Source: Pyrenula massariospora
Taxonomy: Eukaryota > Ascomycota > Eurotiomycetes > Pyrenulales > Pyrenulaceae
Direction: 5' to 3'
Assembly (NCBI GenBank): GCA_021030905.1
Contig: JAGFMI010000023.1
Location: forward strand, 1-64,000
Length of the DNA stretch: 64,000 nt
Below the pieces are notes generated by a model that saw nothing but the letters and a program-made list of their open reading frames with translations, had not been told where the DNA came from and did no database searches. Each line of letters starts with the position of its first letter. The stretch's first letter is position 1. The position numbers and the translations under genes were made by a program. Positions 12,610 to 22,061 of this stretch are shown piece by piece.

Positions 12610-15600
12610 ATGGCGGACGGTGAGGACTTGAGACCCTTGAGGTCAGCGTTCGACAGCCCAACATTCGGAGAAGACACCTCGTTTAAAATTGACCAACCTG
12701 TTGGGTCCATGTCAATCTCCCCTTGCGGACGCGATGTGGTACTGGGGTCGAAGGAAGGCCTCTACGTTATTGACCTGGATTCGCCTTACTCACCACCACG
12801 ATACCTTCCGCATCACACACCTTGGGAAGTCGCAGATGTACAGTGGTCTCCATTCGCAGCTCGCGACTCTTGGGTAATAAGCACTTCCAACCAGAAAGCA
12901 TTAGTCTGGAATTTATCCATGCAATCTTGGCAAAACTCGATCGAACATGTCCTTCATGGTCACACGCGAGCTATCACCGATATCAATTTCTCTGCCCACT
13001 TCCCCGATATGCTCGCGACTTGTGCAGTTGATAGCTTCGTCCATTGCTGGGATCTGCGGACTCCTGCGAGACCTGTAACCTCTTTCTCGGACTGGTTTGC
13101 AGGTGCTACACAAGTAAAGTGGAATCGTCAGGACCCACATATCCTTGCTTCCTCTCACGACAAGTTCCTACGGATTTGGGACGACAGAATGGGAGCGTAC
13201 CCTCTACGCACCATCAAGGCACACTCTACCAAGATTTATGGCATCGACTGGAATCGGCTACATCGGAATGCCATCGCAACGTGCTCCCTAGACAAGAAAA
13301 TTAGCTTCTGGAACTTTGAAGACCAAAATGATGTTCCTGAGCGTACTATAGAGACTGGCTTCCCAATTTGGCGAGCGCGACACACACCATTTGGGTGGGG
13401 AATTTTGGCAATGCCTCAAAGGGGAAACTTTGATCTTCATCTTTACGACAGAAGAAGGAGCGGCAAGGACGTTCCAGGCGTTCAAGCTGCGGCAGCAAGA
13501 TTTCCTGGCCACAAAGCCCAAGCCAAAGAGTTTCTTTGGAGGCCTAGAGGGACTATCACCGATGATGTTGACGACAGGGAGTTCCAGCTAGTGACATGGG
13601 GCGCAGACCGAGAGCTACGCCTACATCGTATCGTCCCAGAGACGATGGAGGCAATAGGCTACCAGCGAGGCGTATCCAAAGTTCCAAAGCTTAGCTTCAC
13701 CCGTCGTGGAGCGAGATACAAGACTTTCCGCGATGAGCCCAGAGATGAACAAGCACTCGAGCCACTTGACACAGCGCAGGGAGAGTCTAAGCAATCCGCG
13801 TCCCAGTTCCAAGCTAGGAAAAAACGAGCAGTCAGCATAGGTATGAGCAAAGTTGGCATACCCCATTCTCAGGGATGGGCGCAGAGCAATGATACTGGCT
13901 CACGAATCGGCGTATATGGTAAAAGCGCAATTCGCCAAGATATGAACCCTATCGCCTGGATGAAAAATGTCAAAATCTCGTCTTGGGATTCAGAAACACT
14001 AGGTGAGGAGATCACCCAGGTTGGGGAGAAATTCACAAAAGTGCTCTTCGAATCTGTGGACGTGAACCAGCGCAAGACTACAATTTCAATGGAGGGCCCC
14101 TGGGCAGAGGACAACACTGCTGTGTTCTTGAAGCTCGACATCAAGTTTCCCAAAGAGTACCCTCGAGCTGCAGCTCCGGAGTTTAACCTGCAGAAGACGG
14201 CTTCCATAACTAGAGAATTGCTTTCGAAGATAAAAGCTGACTTGGACAAAATTGCCGAAACCTATAAGCAACGCAAACGCGGCTGCCTAGAGGCCGTTCT
14301 GCGGTATCTTTTGCGGGAACAAGATGTCGATGAAATTATCGGATGGATGTCTGAGGAATCAATTGAATCATCAAAGATTCTAGCTGACAGCGAGCTGGAT
14401 GACAATCTGTCTAGCGATGAAGATGACGAAGCCGTAGGCGATTTCCGTGCACAGCCAGATTTGCATTCTTCTGACTTGTTGAACACCAATGTTCTCGTTC
14501 CTGTTGCAAAGGCCTGTGGTGCACTATGGGCGGACGATGGTAGGCTCGTTTGCTTCTTCCCGCCAAAGAAAGCTGAGCCGACATCGTTCCTACACTCTCT
14601 CAATCTCAACGACATTGAGCGCTCACGCAATGATAAAATATTTGAAGGTTTTGGTCGCCTTCAGACTGCCTCTCCAGGGCCAAAAGGTGCTGGTGGAACT
14701 GTGACTACAGCTGACGACGAGGCGCCTGATTTGTCAGACACTTCTTCTGATTCGTCTTCAAGTTCATCTGGATCTTCTGATGTTTTAGCTTCACTGCCAA
14801 CCGGATTTATACCTCCAAATGCTTGGCGTGGTGGCCCGCTTGGGCTGCAGCGTTCTCGGTCCACCGATCAGTCTCAAAGGTCAATTACGGGTCTAGGCAC
14901 TATTAATGCATCCAGCAATGCTCCTCCGAACGTCATTTCAATTCATAGATTTGAAAATCTTCTTCCTGCACGCCGAGATATTGCAAAAGATTATCGGATC
15001 TTTGGAGAAGGGGTAGAAGTCTGCAAGCACAATGCTGTCGTTGCAGAGCGTTATGGAAGGCCTGATGCGTCTGCTTGTTGGGAGTACTTGAGTTGGATAC
15101 TTGAAAAGAGAGTTCCCCTTGAAACAAAGGGAATACCTGGCGTTGATAACGATATCCTTATAAGAGCCCACCGACTATTATATCGCCTCCAGCATCAGGA
15201 TCGTAATGTCAATGAAGACTCCGCTTCAAGCGCAGTCAGCGCTGCACCTACAGCACTTAGTATTAAAGGCGCCATCCGCTGGGGAAACAGCTCATTCGCT
15301 AGTAGGAAGCTGGTCCCTCAATTCTTCAAACACTTTGAGTCGCTTGGAGATATTCAGATGCTTGCAATGCTTTCTTGTATATTGCATGAGCCTAGAAGCC
15401 CCAAAATACCAGAGAATGACTTAAGTCATGTGGAGCAATCTTCCCTTTGCACAAGCGCACCTGGGTTTACCCCCACCTACTACCCTTCTCTATCAGTCGC
15501 TCAGGCCTTTTTGAGACCAAATACTGATGATTCGTTGGCCAGCTCGTTGGGCAAGCGGCTTACCTCAGCTTCAATGGTGACCATTACGAAGAGCGACTCA

Positions 15601-17478
15601 GTGGCTTCGTCTTCAGAGCGTCAACAACCTAGCTCGGAAGCCGTGAGTCTGTTTACCCCAGGATCAAGCCCATCTCTTCAGAATTTTCATGATAGCCAGC
15701 GTGACATTGATCCAGCTCCAGACCTCAATGAGCGTGGTATGGGCCGCAGAAGCTTAGAAATCCGAGATCGGGAACGATTCATGAAACCTCAATACCAGAC
15801 TTCTTCTCTCTCTTCTTCCCCAAACGAGCACCGGTTTGCTCGTCGATCTAACTCTAATTTAGCGTTCAGCTTCTCACGAGCTAGCCTCACCAACCTTGTT
15901 CAGTCTTACTCCCATTCACCTCCCGGTAATACAACTCTGAATCCTACTCTTAGAAAGCGACCTTCTCCCGACAACACTTTGAGCTCTGGCCAAACTTCCT
16001 CCGGGTGGTCAGGCAATCATGGCGGGCATGTAAGGAACGATTCTTTCCAGGCCGGATTGGCGATGCGTCAAGCACCGCTGGCACATCTTCATAGCTCTGG
16101 TATCGACGCAAAAGATCTAGCCTCTTCCTATCCTAGCACGCGCGAAGCTGGTCCTTGGCTGTTGTCACCAAACATATCACCTCCCAAATCTCAAAGCAAG
16201 ACTCCAACAATCAGGAGCTCACGGTCGTCGATTCACTCAATGTCATATCCGGACAAACCGAACAGAAAAATCCGAATTCGAGCAAGAGTTACTCTACATA
16301 ACCAGGACGTTGTTGATAGTGGTGATGGTGCTGATTTTGCCACTTTACCCCTACTTGATCAGAGGCTTGACTGGAAATTCAGAGCATATCGAGAAGAATA
16401 CGCCGGGCTTTTGGATATTTGGCAATTACACAGGCAGAGGAAGGAAATAATCATGTTCAATGCGTTCGACCAGCGATACTCTGATCTTCCTGCAGTATCT
16501 GCCGACGGTTATGGTAGTAAGAGATCTACCCAGAGTGGAGAGCACAAACACTCGAACGGCACCGCTGGCACCCAAATTTCAGTCCCACCTCCTAACAAAG
16601 CTGGGATTTTGCACTTATCGGGCCAGCAACGGGCGAGTAGGAAACCTCCGCCTCAACGCTTGGCGAAGGCAAATTCACAGGCATTACAGCTGGGGTTCCA
16701 GAAGCACTGCACCCAGTGCGGCGATCTCCTTAGTGCTGTTTTGAAAAATGGTGTAGTCATCGGATGGAATTGCGCCAATTGCAGCGGAAAGGTTAGCACA
16801 AAGCGAATCATCTGTACCATCTGTCAAGAAACAGTCCGCGGCCTTCTCATCCCCTGCTTGAATTGTGGGCATGCTTCGTGCCTCGAATGCTCCATTATGT
16901 GGTTCGGACACGCTAGTTTACCCACGGAAAAGGCAGAGCAGAGGACGAGGTCAACCAAAAGGGATCAAGAATGTCCTGCTGCATGCGGCTGTACCTGTTC
17001 TCGTCATCGATGCGTCGATGGTCCGTGGCCCCAGGCTCCAAGCTCACCACTTCAGTACTCACTCTCGAATCTCCCCCGCCAAGACACGAGTAACGGTCAA
17101 CCTGACAGAAATGTATCAGACCAATTACAGCCACCTCAACATCGCCCTTCTTTAATACGTACCAAATCCAGCGCTGCTTCTGTTGAAACGGGCCGGGGGA
17201 GTTTAATATCTCGATCGAGATCGCATACGGGGAGATCGATGACGAGCGCAAGCGAAGACGCGGTCGATGATCTGGACGATGAGGACGCAGGTCTCCAGCT
17301 CGGAGCAGGGTTCGGAGCCGCGACGAGCAGGAGACTGAAGCCTGCGAACACGTGGCAGGTGGGCCAAGAACCTGCGGCAAATGTGCCCTTTGGACAGGGC
17401 CCGGGTATTCAAGACTCGTTCCGCAAGGTTCTGAGAGAGAAAAGTAGTGAAGATACGATCAGGGAACGTTCTAAGTAA
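12610..17478 (+). CDS. MTC5: SEACAT/GATOR2 subunit Mtc5/Sea3 (WDR59 homologue)
   Basis: One 1622-aa exon starting at ATG 12610. The architecture is that of WDR59/Sea3. A WD40 propeller occupies roughly residues 25-350, with repeats such as HTRAITDINFSAHFPDMLAT and ASSHDKFLRIWDDR. An RWD domain follows at about 450-570 (from ISSWDSETLGEEI). A long Ser-rich linker leads to a C-terminal Cys/His-rich RING-like module at about 1360-1450 (CTQCGDLL, WNCANCS, CTICQE, CLNCGHASCLEC). In yeast and animals this protein belongs to the complex that couples amino-acid supply to TORC1 at the vacuole or lysosome, by countering SEACIT/GATOR1 (family knowledge). The tail after the RING is disordered and acidic/Ser-rich. 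Identification rests on domain order and motif content. Confidence 0.93.
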   Translation: MADGEDLRPLRSAFDSPTFGEDTSFKIDQPVGSMSISPCGRDVVLGSKEGLYVIDLDSPYSPPRYLPHHTPWEVADVQWSPFAARDSWVISTSNQKALVWNLSMQSWQNSIEHVLHGHTRAITDINFSAHFPDMLATCAVDSFVHCWDLRTPARPVTSFSDWFAGATQVKWNRQDPHILASSHDKFLRIWDDRMGAYPLRTIKAHSTKIYGIDWNRLHRNAIATCSLDKKISFWNFEDQNDVPERTIETGFPIWRARHTPFGWGILAMPQRGNFDLHLYDRRRSGKDVPGVQAAAARFPGHKAQAKEFLWRPRGTITDDVDDREFQLVTWGADRELRLHRIVPETMEAIGYQRGVSKVPKLSFTRRGARYKTFRDEPRDEQALEPLDTAQGESKQSASQFQARKKRAVSIGMSKVGIPHSQGWAQSNDTGSRIGVYGKSAIRQDMNPIAWMKNVKISSWDSETLGEEITQVGEKFTKVLFESVDVNQRKTTISMEGPWAEDNTAVFLKLDIKFPKEYPRAAAPEFNLQKTASITRELLSKIKADLDKIAETYKQRKRGCLEAVLRYLLREQDVDEIIGWMSEESIESSKILADSELDDNLSSDEDDEAVGDFRAQPDLHSSDLLNTNVLVPVAKACGALWADDGRLVCFFPPKKAEPTSFLHSLNLNDIERSRNDKIFEGFGRLQTASPGPKGAGGTVTTADDEAPDLSDTSSDSSSSSSGSSDVLASLPTGFIPPNAWRGGPLGLQRSRSTDQSQRSITGLGTINASSNAPPNVISIHRFENLLPARRDIAKDYRIFGEGVEVCKHNAVVAERYGRPDASACWEYLSWILEKRVPLETKGIPGVDNDILIRAHRLLYRLQHQDRNVNEDSASSAVSAAPTALSIKGAIRWGNSSFASRKLVPQFFKHFESLGDIQMLAMLSCILHEPRSPKIPENDLSHVEQSSLCTSAPGFTPTYYPSLSVAQAFLRPNTDDSLASSLGKRLTSASMVTITKSDSVASSSERQQPSSEAVSLFTPGSSPSLQNFHDSQRDIDPAPDLNERGMGRRSLEIRDRERFMKPQYQTSSLSSSPNEHRFARRSNSNLAFSFSRASLTNLVQSYSHSPPGNTTLNPTLRKRPSPDNTLSSGQTSSGWSGNHGGHVRNDSFQAGLAMRQAPLAHLHSSGIDAKDLASSYPSTREAGPWLLSPNISPPKSQSKTPTIRSSRSSIHSMSYPDKPNRKIRIRARVTLHNQDVVDSGDGADFATLPLLDQRLDWKFRAYREEYAGLLDIWQLHRQRKEIIMFNAFDQRYSDLPAVSADGYGSKRSTQSGEHKHSNGTAGTQISVPPPNKAGILHLSGQQRASRKPPPQRLAKANSQALQLGFQKHCTQCGDLLSAVLKNGVVIGWNCANCSGKVSTKRIICTICQETVRGLLIPCLNCGHASCLECSIMWFGHASLPTEKAEQRTRSTKRDQECPAACGCTCSRHRCVDGPWPQAPSSPLQYSLSNLPRQDTSNGQPDRNVSDQLQPPQHRPSLIRTKSSAASVETGRGSLISRSRSHTGRSMTSASEDAVDDLDDEDAGLQLGAGFGAATSRRLKPANTWQVGQEPAANVPFGQGPGIQDSFRKVLREKSSEDTIRERSK

Positions 17479-18468
17479 GGTGCTTCTTGCAGCTAATCTT
17501 TTTTTCTCGACGGAACGTGTTGGGAGATGTTAAGCGCCAGGCATTGGGTATTTTGACGAACTAGGCGATTGCCTCTACGGCGTTATAATTGGTCCCACGT
17601 ATAAGGATACCACATATTGCTATAAGTAGTGTTTAACTTTTCACAGCCATGTACAACAAATTGTCTATCAACTATCCGCGGCGATTGCAATTAGATCGAA
17701 GGAGGGGTCTCCTTCACGAAGCTTAAACCTGTCCAGATTAGTTCCAGGTCCGGACGTGAATGAACATCAGCAACTCCATCTCAGCCAAATGCCCTCCTCC
17801 TAGCCCTAACCGAGCTTCCAAAAGCCCCCTACGAACCCTCCCCTTCTCCTCGTCACGATTTGCTCTTCAATCCGCCCCTCGTCACAGTAAGCGGCATCAG
17901 CGATACCCCATCGAGCGCTCCACACCAACCTATTCCGTCTAGCTATCTATCTATCTAGCCTTTCCCCCCCTCCCTTCTCCCCCCGACGCTGATCCACAAC
18001 TCACATACCACGGGCAAAACAAATGCGATTCAGCATTCGCCAAAACTTGTTCTTTGCTTAACTAGATTCCCGTAGGTTTCGAATTCCCCACCCGTGGGCT
18101 CTAGTCGCTCCGCGGCTGGACTGCGTGGACGAGCTGAAGATTGGGGCGGATGGCTACGTGCATGATGGGTTTACAGAGAGGATGGAAGGAAGGGCTGATT
18201 GAGTCTGGAATACGAGGTGAGAGTTATGGGTATGGGATTAAAGTCTGTACTGCTATCTAGTAATGATTTCTTTGAAGCAAAAGTAATCTGCGTGAGCTAC
18301 CGTCGTCTATGCGTGGACAGTGCTCGTTTCCTCAGGGACCATGTTTTCCCGTTTGGGGTTGCACAAAGCAGGTCGAGGGGTGATCGGAGCATGGGATACC
18401 TGGGTCTAGGGATATTGATCAGCTTTTTGGGGTTCCATTTGTGAGATTGACCACACCTACCTACCTGC
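17479..18468. other. intergenic between MTC5/SEA3 and the coiled-coil gene
   Basis: The segment contains a short (CTAT)n tract near 17943-17956 and two coding-like stretches, described separately. The remainder shows no recognisable gene. The 3' UTRs of both convergent flanking genes must lie at its ends. Confidence 0.5.
17764..18202 (+). pseudogene. possible unrecognised or decayed gene fragment
   Basis: Two plus-strand stretches read like protein. 17764-17955 is open for 64 codons and includes NALLLALTELPKAPYEPSP and HDLLFNPPLVTVSGISDTP. 18080-18202 is open for 40 codons and includes WALVAPRLDCVDELKIGADG and HDGFTERMEGRAD before a TGA. A candidate acceptor (CCGTAG) precedes the second stretch, so they could be two exons, but I could not find a convincing ATG or a donor joining them. 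I do not recognise the family. It may be a remnant, a poorly resolved small gene or chance. Confidence 0.25.
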
Positions 18469-19944
18469 TTAGTTTCCGTGACTCATGTAACTCTGACTAG
18501 CTTTCGGCATGGTACGGTAGGGCAGCTGGGTGGCCGGGGCTGTGGCTGGGTGGCTTTGGCTGGAGGTTTGATCGGTGTCGTTGGCTGTCTGGAGAGCCTG
18601 CATCGCCGCTTGTCGGGCCGCCTTAACAGCCTGTCGGGAGCTCATGACATATTGCGTCTGTATGCGCCACTGCTGCACCTGTTGGTGTTTTTGCACTGGT
18701 GCTGCATCTGCTATGAAGCTCCCCCAACGTGCTTTCTCCTCTTCGTTGGCTTGCATGCACTCCTCCTGTACTGGTAGCCATTCCTTCATTAGACCCTGAA
18801 ATGGATTCATATTCTCCGGAAGTGCTTTCAAACTCTCCTTAAGTGCTTTTTCGAGCGCTTGGTTGGCTTCCTCTCGTGTCTGGTTAGTGTTCTCATGCTG
18901 CTGATTAGCTTGCTCGCGTGCATAGCCAGCTTTCTCCCGTTCATGACCGGCTTCCTCACGTGCACGAGCAGCTTCCTCGCCAGCTTTCTCCCGTTCACGA
19001 GCAGCCTTTTCACCGGCTTGCTCACGTTCACGAGCAGCTTTCTCACCGGCTTGCTCACGTTCACGGGCAGCTTTCTCGCCGACCTTTTCCCGTTCGTGAC
19101 CGGCTTGCTCACGCTCACGACCTGCTTTCTCGCGCTCTTGGCTGGCTTGCTCATGCTCATGGTTGGCTTGTATGCGCTCCTGAGTAGTGTGTTTAAGGAT
19201 CTCGTGAGCCTGGTCAAATAGTTCATCAGCCATGCCATCCATCTGTTTAGCCTGATCATCTATTTCCATAGCCTTGCTTTCAATCTCATCAGCCCAGTCT
19301 AGCATTTCTTTAGCTTTGTTCTCCGTCTGATCAGCCTGCTTATGAGTCTCGGTGGCCAGCTCATGCATCTTATCAGCCTGCGAACGCACATGATCAGACT
19401 GCCAGAAGATCTTGTCAGCCTTCTCATGTATTTTCTTGACCTTGTCATGCATATGCTCAGCCCGCTTCTGTATCTGATCCACCCGGTCCTGCATCCGATC
19501 AGCTTGATCTTGAATCCGATCAGCCTTGTCTTGCATCGGATCCGCCTGATTGTTCATCTGATCCGTCCGCTCACGCGCTTGATCGTCCTGAGTGCGTCCA
19601 CCATCGTTCTCGATATCCTCTTGTTGTTGATGTATAATCGCAGTCCCGCCATCAGCGTGATAGATAGTGCCACTACTACTGTAGACTTGACGAATGGGAC
19701 CGCTTGTGCCCTTGTAGGATGGCGGAGAGACACCCAAAGAGCCTGGAGAGGATTGGCTTCCATTCGGCGTTGGATGAATAACTGTGATCCCATTATTGCT
19801 TAAGACCAAGGTGCTTTCAGGAGTGAGCAAGTATGAAGTGGAGGTGCAGGTGCTGCTGGGGGCTTCGCTTGCAGGAAGACCGCTCAAAGTCATCTCGCAA
19901 CGGCCGTTATCAAAATGGACAGTTGTACTGAACGAATGAGACAT
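18469..19944 (-). CDS. heptad/hendecad-repeat rod protein, 491 aa
   Basis: Single exon from ATG 19944. Residues 1-110 are Ser/Thr/Gly-rich with short beta-prone pieces (NNGITVIHP, DGGTAIIHQQQ). About 247 residues of unbroken repeat follow: 23 heptads (for example MQDKADR, IQDQADR, MHDKVKK), four 11-residue units of the form EREQAGEKAAR, then six heptads. In the first half Ala alternates with Met/Ile at core positions, as in an Ala-rich coiled coil. In the second half the partner position becomes Glu and the sequence is E/R/K-rich, as in a single charged helix. The 11-mers resemble LEA-type repeats in pattern only. The C-terminal ~110 residues are Gln/Ala-rich. There is no signal peptide or membrane segment. 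The function is unknown. The hendecads are also visible as a 33-bp DNA repeat near 18990-19100. Confidence 0.82.
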   Translation of the reverse strand: MSHSFSTTVHFDNGRCEMTLSGLPASEAPSSTCTSTSYLLTPESTLVLSNNGITVIHPTPNGSQSSPGSLGVSPPSYKGTSGPIRQVYSSSGTIYHADGGTAIIHQQQEDIENDGGRTQDDQARERTDQMNNQADPMQDKADRIQDQADRMQDRVDQIQKRAEHMHDKVKKIHEKADKIFWQSDHVRSQADKMHELATETHKQADQTENKAKEMLDWADEIESKAMEIDDQAKQMDGMADELFDQAHEILKHTTQERIQANHEHEQASQEREKAGREREQAGHEREKVGEKAAREREQAGEKAAREREQAGEKAAREREKAGEEAARAREEAGHEREKAGYAREQANQQHENTNQTREEANQALEKALKESLKALPENMNPFQGLMKEWLPVQEECMQANEEEKARWGSFIADAAPVQKHQQVQQWRIQTQYVMSSRQAVKAARQAAMQALQTANDTDQTSSQSHPATAPATQLPYRTMPKASQSYMSHGN

Positions 19945-20021
19945 TTTAAATGAGAATTTGATGGTTGTAGGGCTGGATTTGGTAGTGTGGTATGATAATG
20001 TAAAGGCAAAGTCAACGATGG

Positions 20022-20382
20022 TTAGAGGGAAAGGTTATATGTATCTAGAGAGGTAGCAGGGTAACGGGAAGGAAAGAAATCGAGTGCTACCCGGCGGAAA
20101 GACAGGATCACATGGTACGGTGAACAGAGCCTGATAAGCGGGACCATCACGTAGGTGCACGCATTCACCTCTTCATCACCAGTAGGACATATCACAATCA
20201 TCCGACGCGAAGCGCTCTCACTACTCCCACATTCGAAGTTATTCACTTTGATCAGCGTGACCTCAAACTTTTCGATGTCGGAGTATACATGCTACAAAAA
20301 TCTTAGTCGAGTTGGAACCTGCTGGCCATGACAGAAAAACCGTACCTACTCTTAACGCCTGAGGATGAGTATCAGAAGTCAT
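20022..20382 (-). CDS. small two-exon hypothetical protein, 100 aa
   Basis: Exon 1 is 20350-20382 (MTSDTHPQALR) and exon 2 is 20022-20291. The 58-nt intron starts GTAGGT and ends TTTTTGTAG, with a good branch-point-like GACTAAG just upstream of the acceptor. The protein continues HVYSDIEKFEVTLIKVNNFE and MIVICPTGDEEVNACTYVM. The C-terminal third looks less protein-like, so the true 3' end may differ. I do not recognise the family. It sits 77 bp upstream of the rod-protein ATG and on the same strand, so it could also be mis-split 5' sequence of a neighbour. Confidence 0.42.
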
Positions 20383-20519
20383 GGCGCATCTAAAACTTAG
20401 CATCGGCTCCCTTCCGACTCAGATTCGGAGGCGCGAGAATCTCTGATACACAGCTTCTGCCTAGCCTGGGCGAGTATTTGATTCTGTCGGTGATTCCCCC
20501 AATAAATGTGTCTCTGTCT

Positions 20520-20780
20520 CTAGTGACGAACAATTCCTCCATTCCCAACCCGGTTCAAGATCAAACTTCCACTACCACACCGATAGATATCAATCTTACC
20601 AAAGCCGCTCTGATCGATAACCGTGTTTCTGCTACCACTCGTATGGATAGCAATGTCCCCAACACCACTTTGATGGACCGACAGATTTCCACTACCAGAC
20701 TGGTGAACAATAACGTCCCCAATTCCTGATTACTCGACTGCTAAAGGTCCGCTTCCGATCTGATGAATAGTCACTTCCAT
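20520..20780 (-). pseudogene. 10-residue G/S-repeat mini-gene with one in-frame stop
   Basis: Read on minus from ATG 20780, the frame encodes eight tandem 10-residue units of the form [VIL]-x-[VI]-H-Q-S-G-x-G-[DN], for example VIVHQSGSGN, LSVHQSGVGD and IAIHTSGSRN. It ends at a TAG at 20520. The units differ mainly at synonymous third positions (GGA/GGT/GGC/GGG for Gly, CAT/CAC for His, AGT/AGC/TCT/TCA for Ser), which points to past selection on the protein. The single internal TAA replaces the repeat's conserved Gln codon (CAA), so one C-to-T change would account for the break. Strict period-10 repeats with Gly turns and alternating hydrophobics suggest a beta-arcade or solenoid, loosely like curlin-type amyloid repeats (inference). 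Confidence 0.55.
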
Positions 20781-22061
20781 TCCCTGTGTCAGACTGTCGG
20801 AAAATACTTTTTCCGCTCACTCTGGTGCACAAACCTTGGCGAATAAGCATCCGTCGAAAGAATGTGCAAGCTACAGACCTAGCAGACCTCTCGTATCTAG
20901 GGACCATGATAGGGGTGCAATGCATCGTGCAGCAAAGATGCTGGCACACCGTTGTAAGTAGACAAGTGCGTTAATCGGGATCAGTGGAAAACGGAAAAGT
21001 TGGGCAATTAATCTCATGGTGAGGCGGGGAATCTACTTTCTGTACGCTAGCGGCATAATATTTGTGTTATTGTGGCGCAAGTTTGCAGTCTCATCTGGAG
21101 CGGACTCGCAAAAATTGTGTATTTGGTGGTTTGGCAGCTCAAGGTCGGAAATTGGAGGTGAAGTAGGTATGTTTGGGGTTCGTTCGTGGATTTGGGCTCA
21201 TCTTCTGCAGCTAGTGTTCGATCGAGGGTACTTCGAATAGAATTGGACTAATCTCGCCGATTGCCCAATCTCACACCGAATTTTCACTCATACGGCAAGA
21301 CACTCGATAGATGTTCCCCTCAGTTTCCTGGCTCGCCCCTTTAGGAGTTTACGAAACAACTGTCTCACAAGCACAAGGCTGGCGTTTAAAAGCGAAAACG
21401 CCCCAGCCATTGAGATGTGCCGATTAAGGCTGCAAGGGTTCCTCTAGCGCCTTTGTCAGAATGATTATTAAGAATTGGGCCTCTTGATTCATCTGAGAGC
21501 TGCGGGTTCTCCCCAGCTTTTAAATGACTTGGTAGGGGGCTGTGCCTGTAAACTCTCACAGCATTTACGGTAAAGAGGTACATTACATTGCTTAGTAGAA
21601 TCAGTCCGAGTGTTATGTTCTCCTCATTGATCCTTCTGTACCTCCGATTTGCGTAGGTTTCGATGGCTTTTCCCCCCTGGCTTTTCGTATCACATTCACT
21701 GTACTTAAGCTGCCAAATTCCTATAGTAATCTCCAGGTGTCTACAAACCACTGCCGATTGACAGGTTAGAGAAACAAGCTGTACACGTCATGGCGCTAGG
21801 GTCGGCTCCACCCTTGAGAATGGCTTAGAGAGTTGACAGCGGAGGCCCGGCCTGCCATGTTTTACTACAAAACTTCTGTTTCACAGTGATTCCTCTACCG
21901 CTTTTTAAAGAGGTAGTCGAATTGTAAGATAGGTTCTTCTTTCGTTTTCGAAGGTTTCTGATCTTGGTCGAATTTCTTCAGTTGGGCGATCCCTCGAACC
22001 ATTACCGATCCAGAGTTCTTTGAGATCACCTTATGATATAGTCAATTCTCCAAGCTTACAA
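20781..22061. other. intergenic, no gene recognised
   Basis: About 1.3 kb with only scattered short frames. The longest (21386-21751 minus, about 120 codons from a GTG) contains a hydrophobic stretch (TLGLILLSNVMYLFTV) but lacks an ATG start and family motifs. The promoter of the following plus-strand gene should lie at the right end. Confidence 0.5.

Noticed and set aside
18070-18095. Sequence resembling a tRNA B-box
   Set aside because: GTTTCGAATTCCC departs from the B-box consensus and no cloverleaf can be folded around it.
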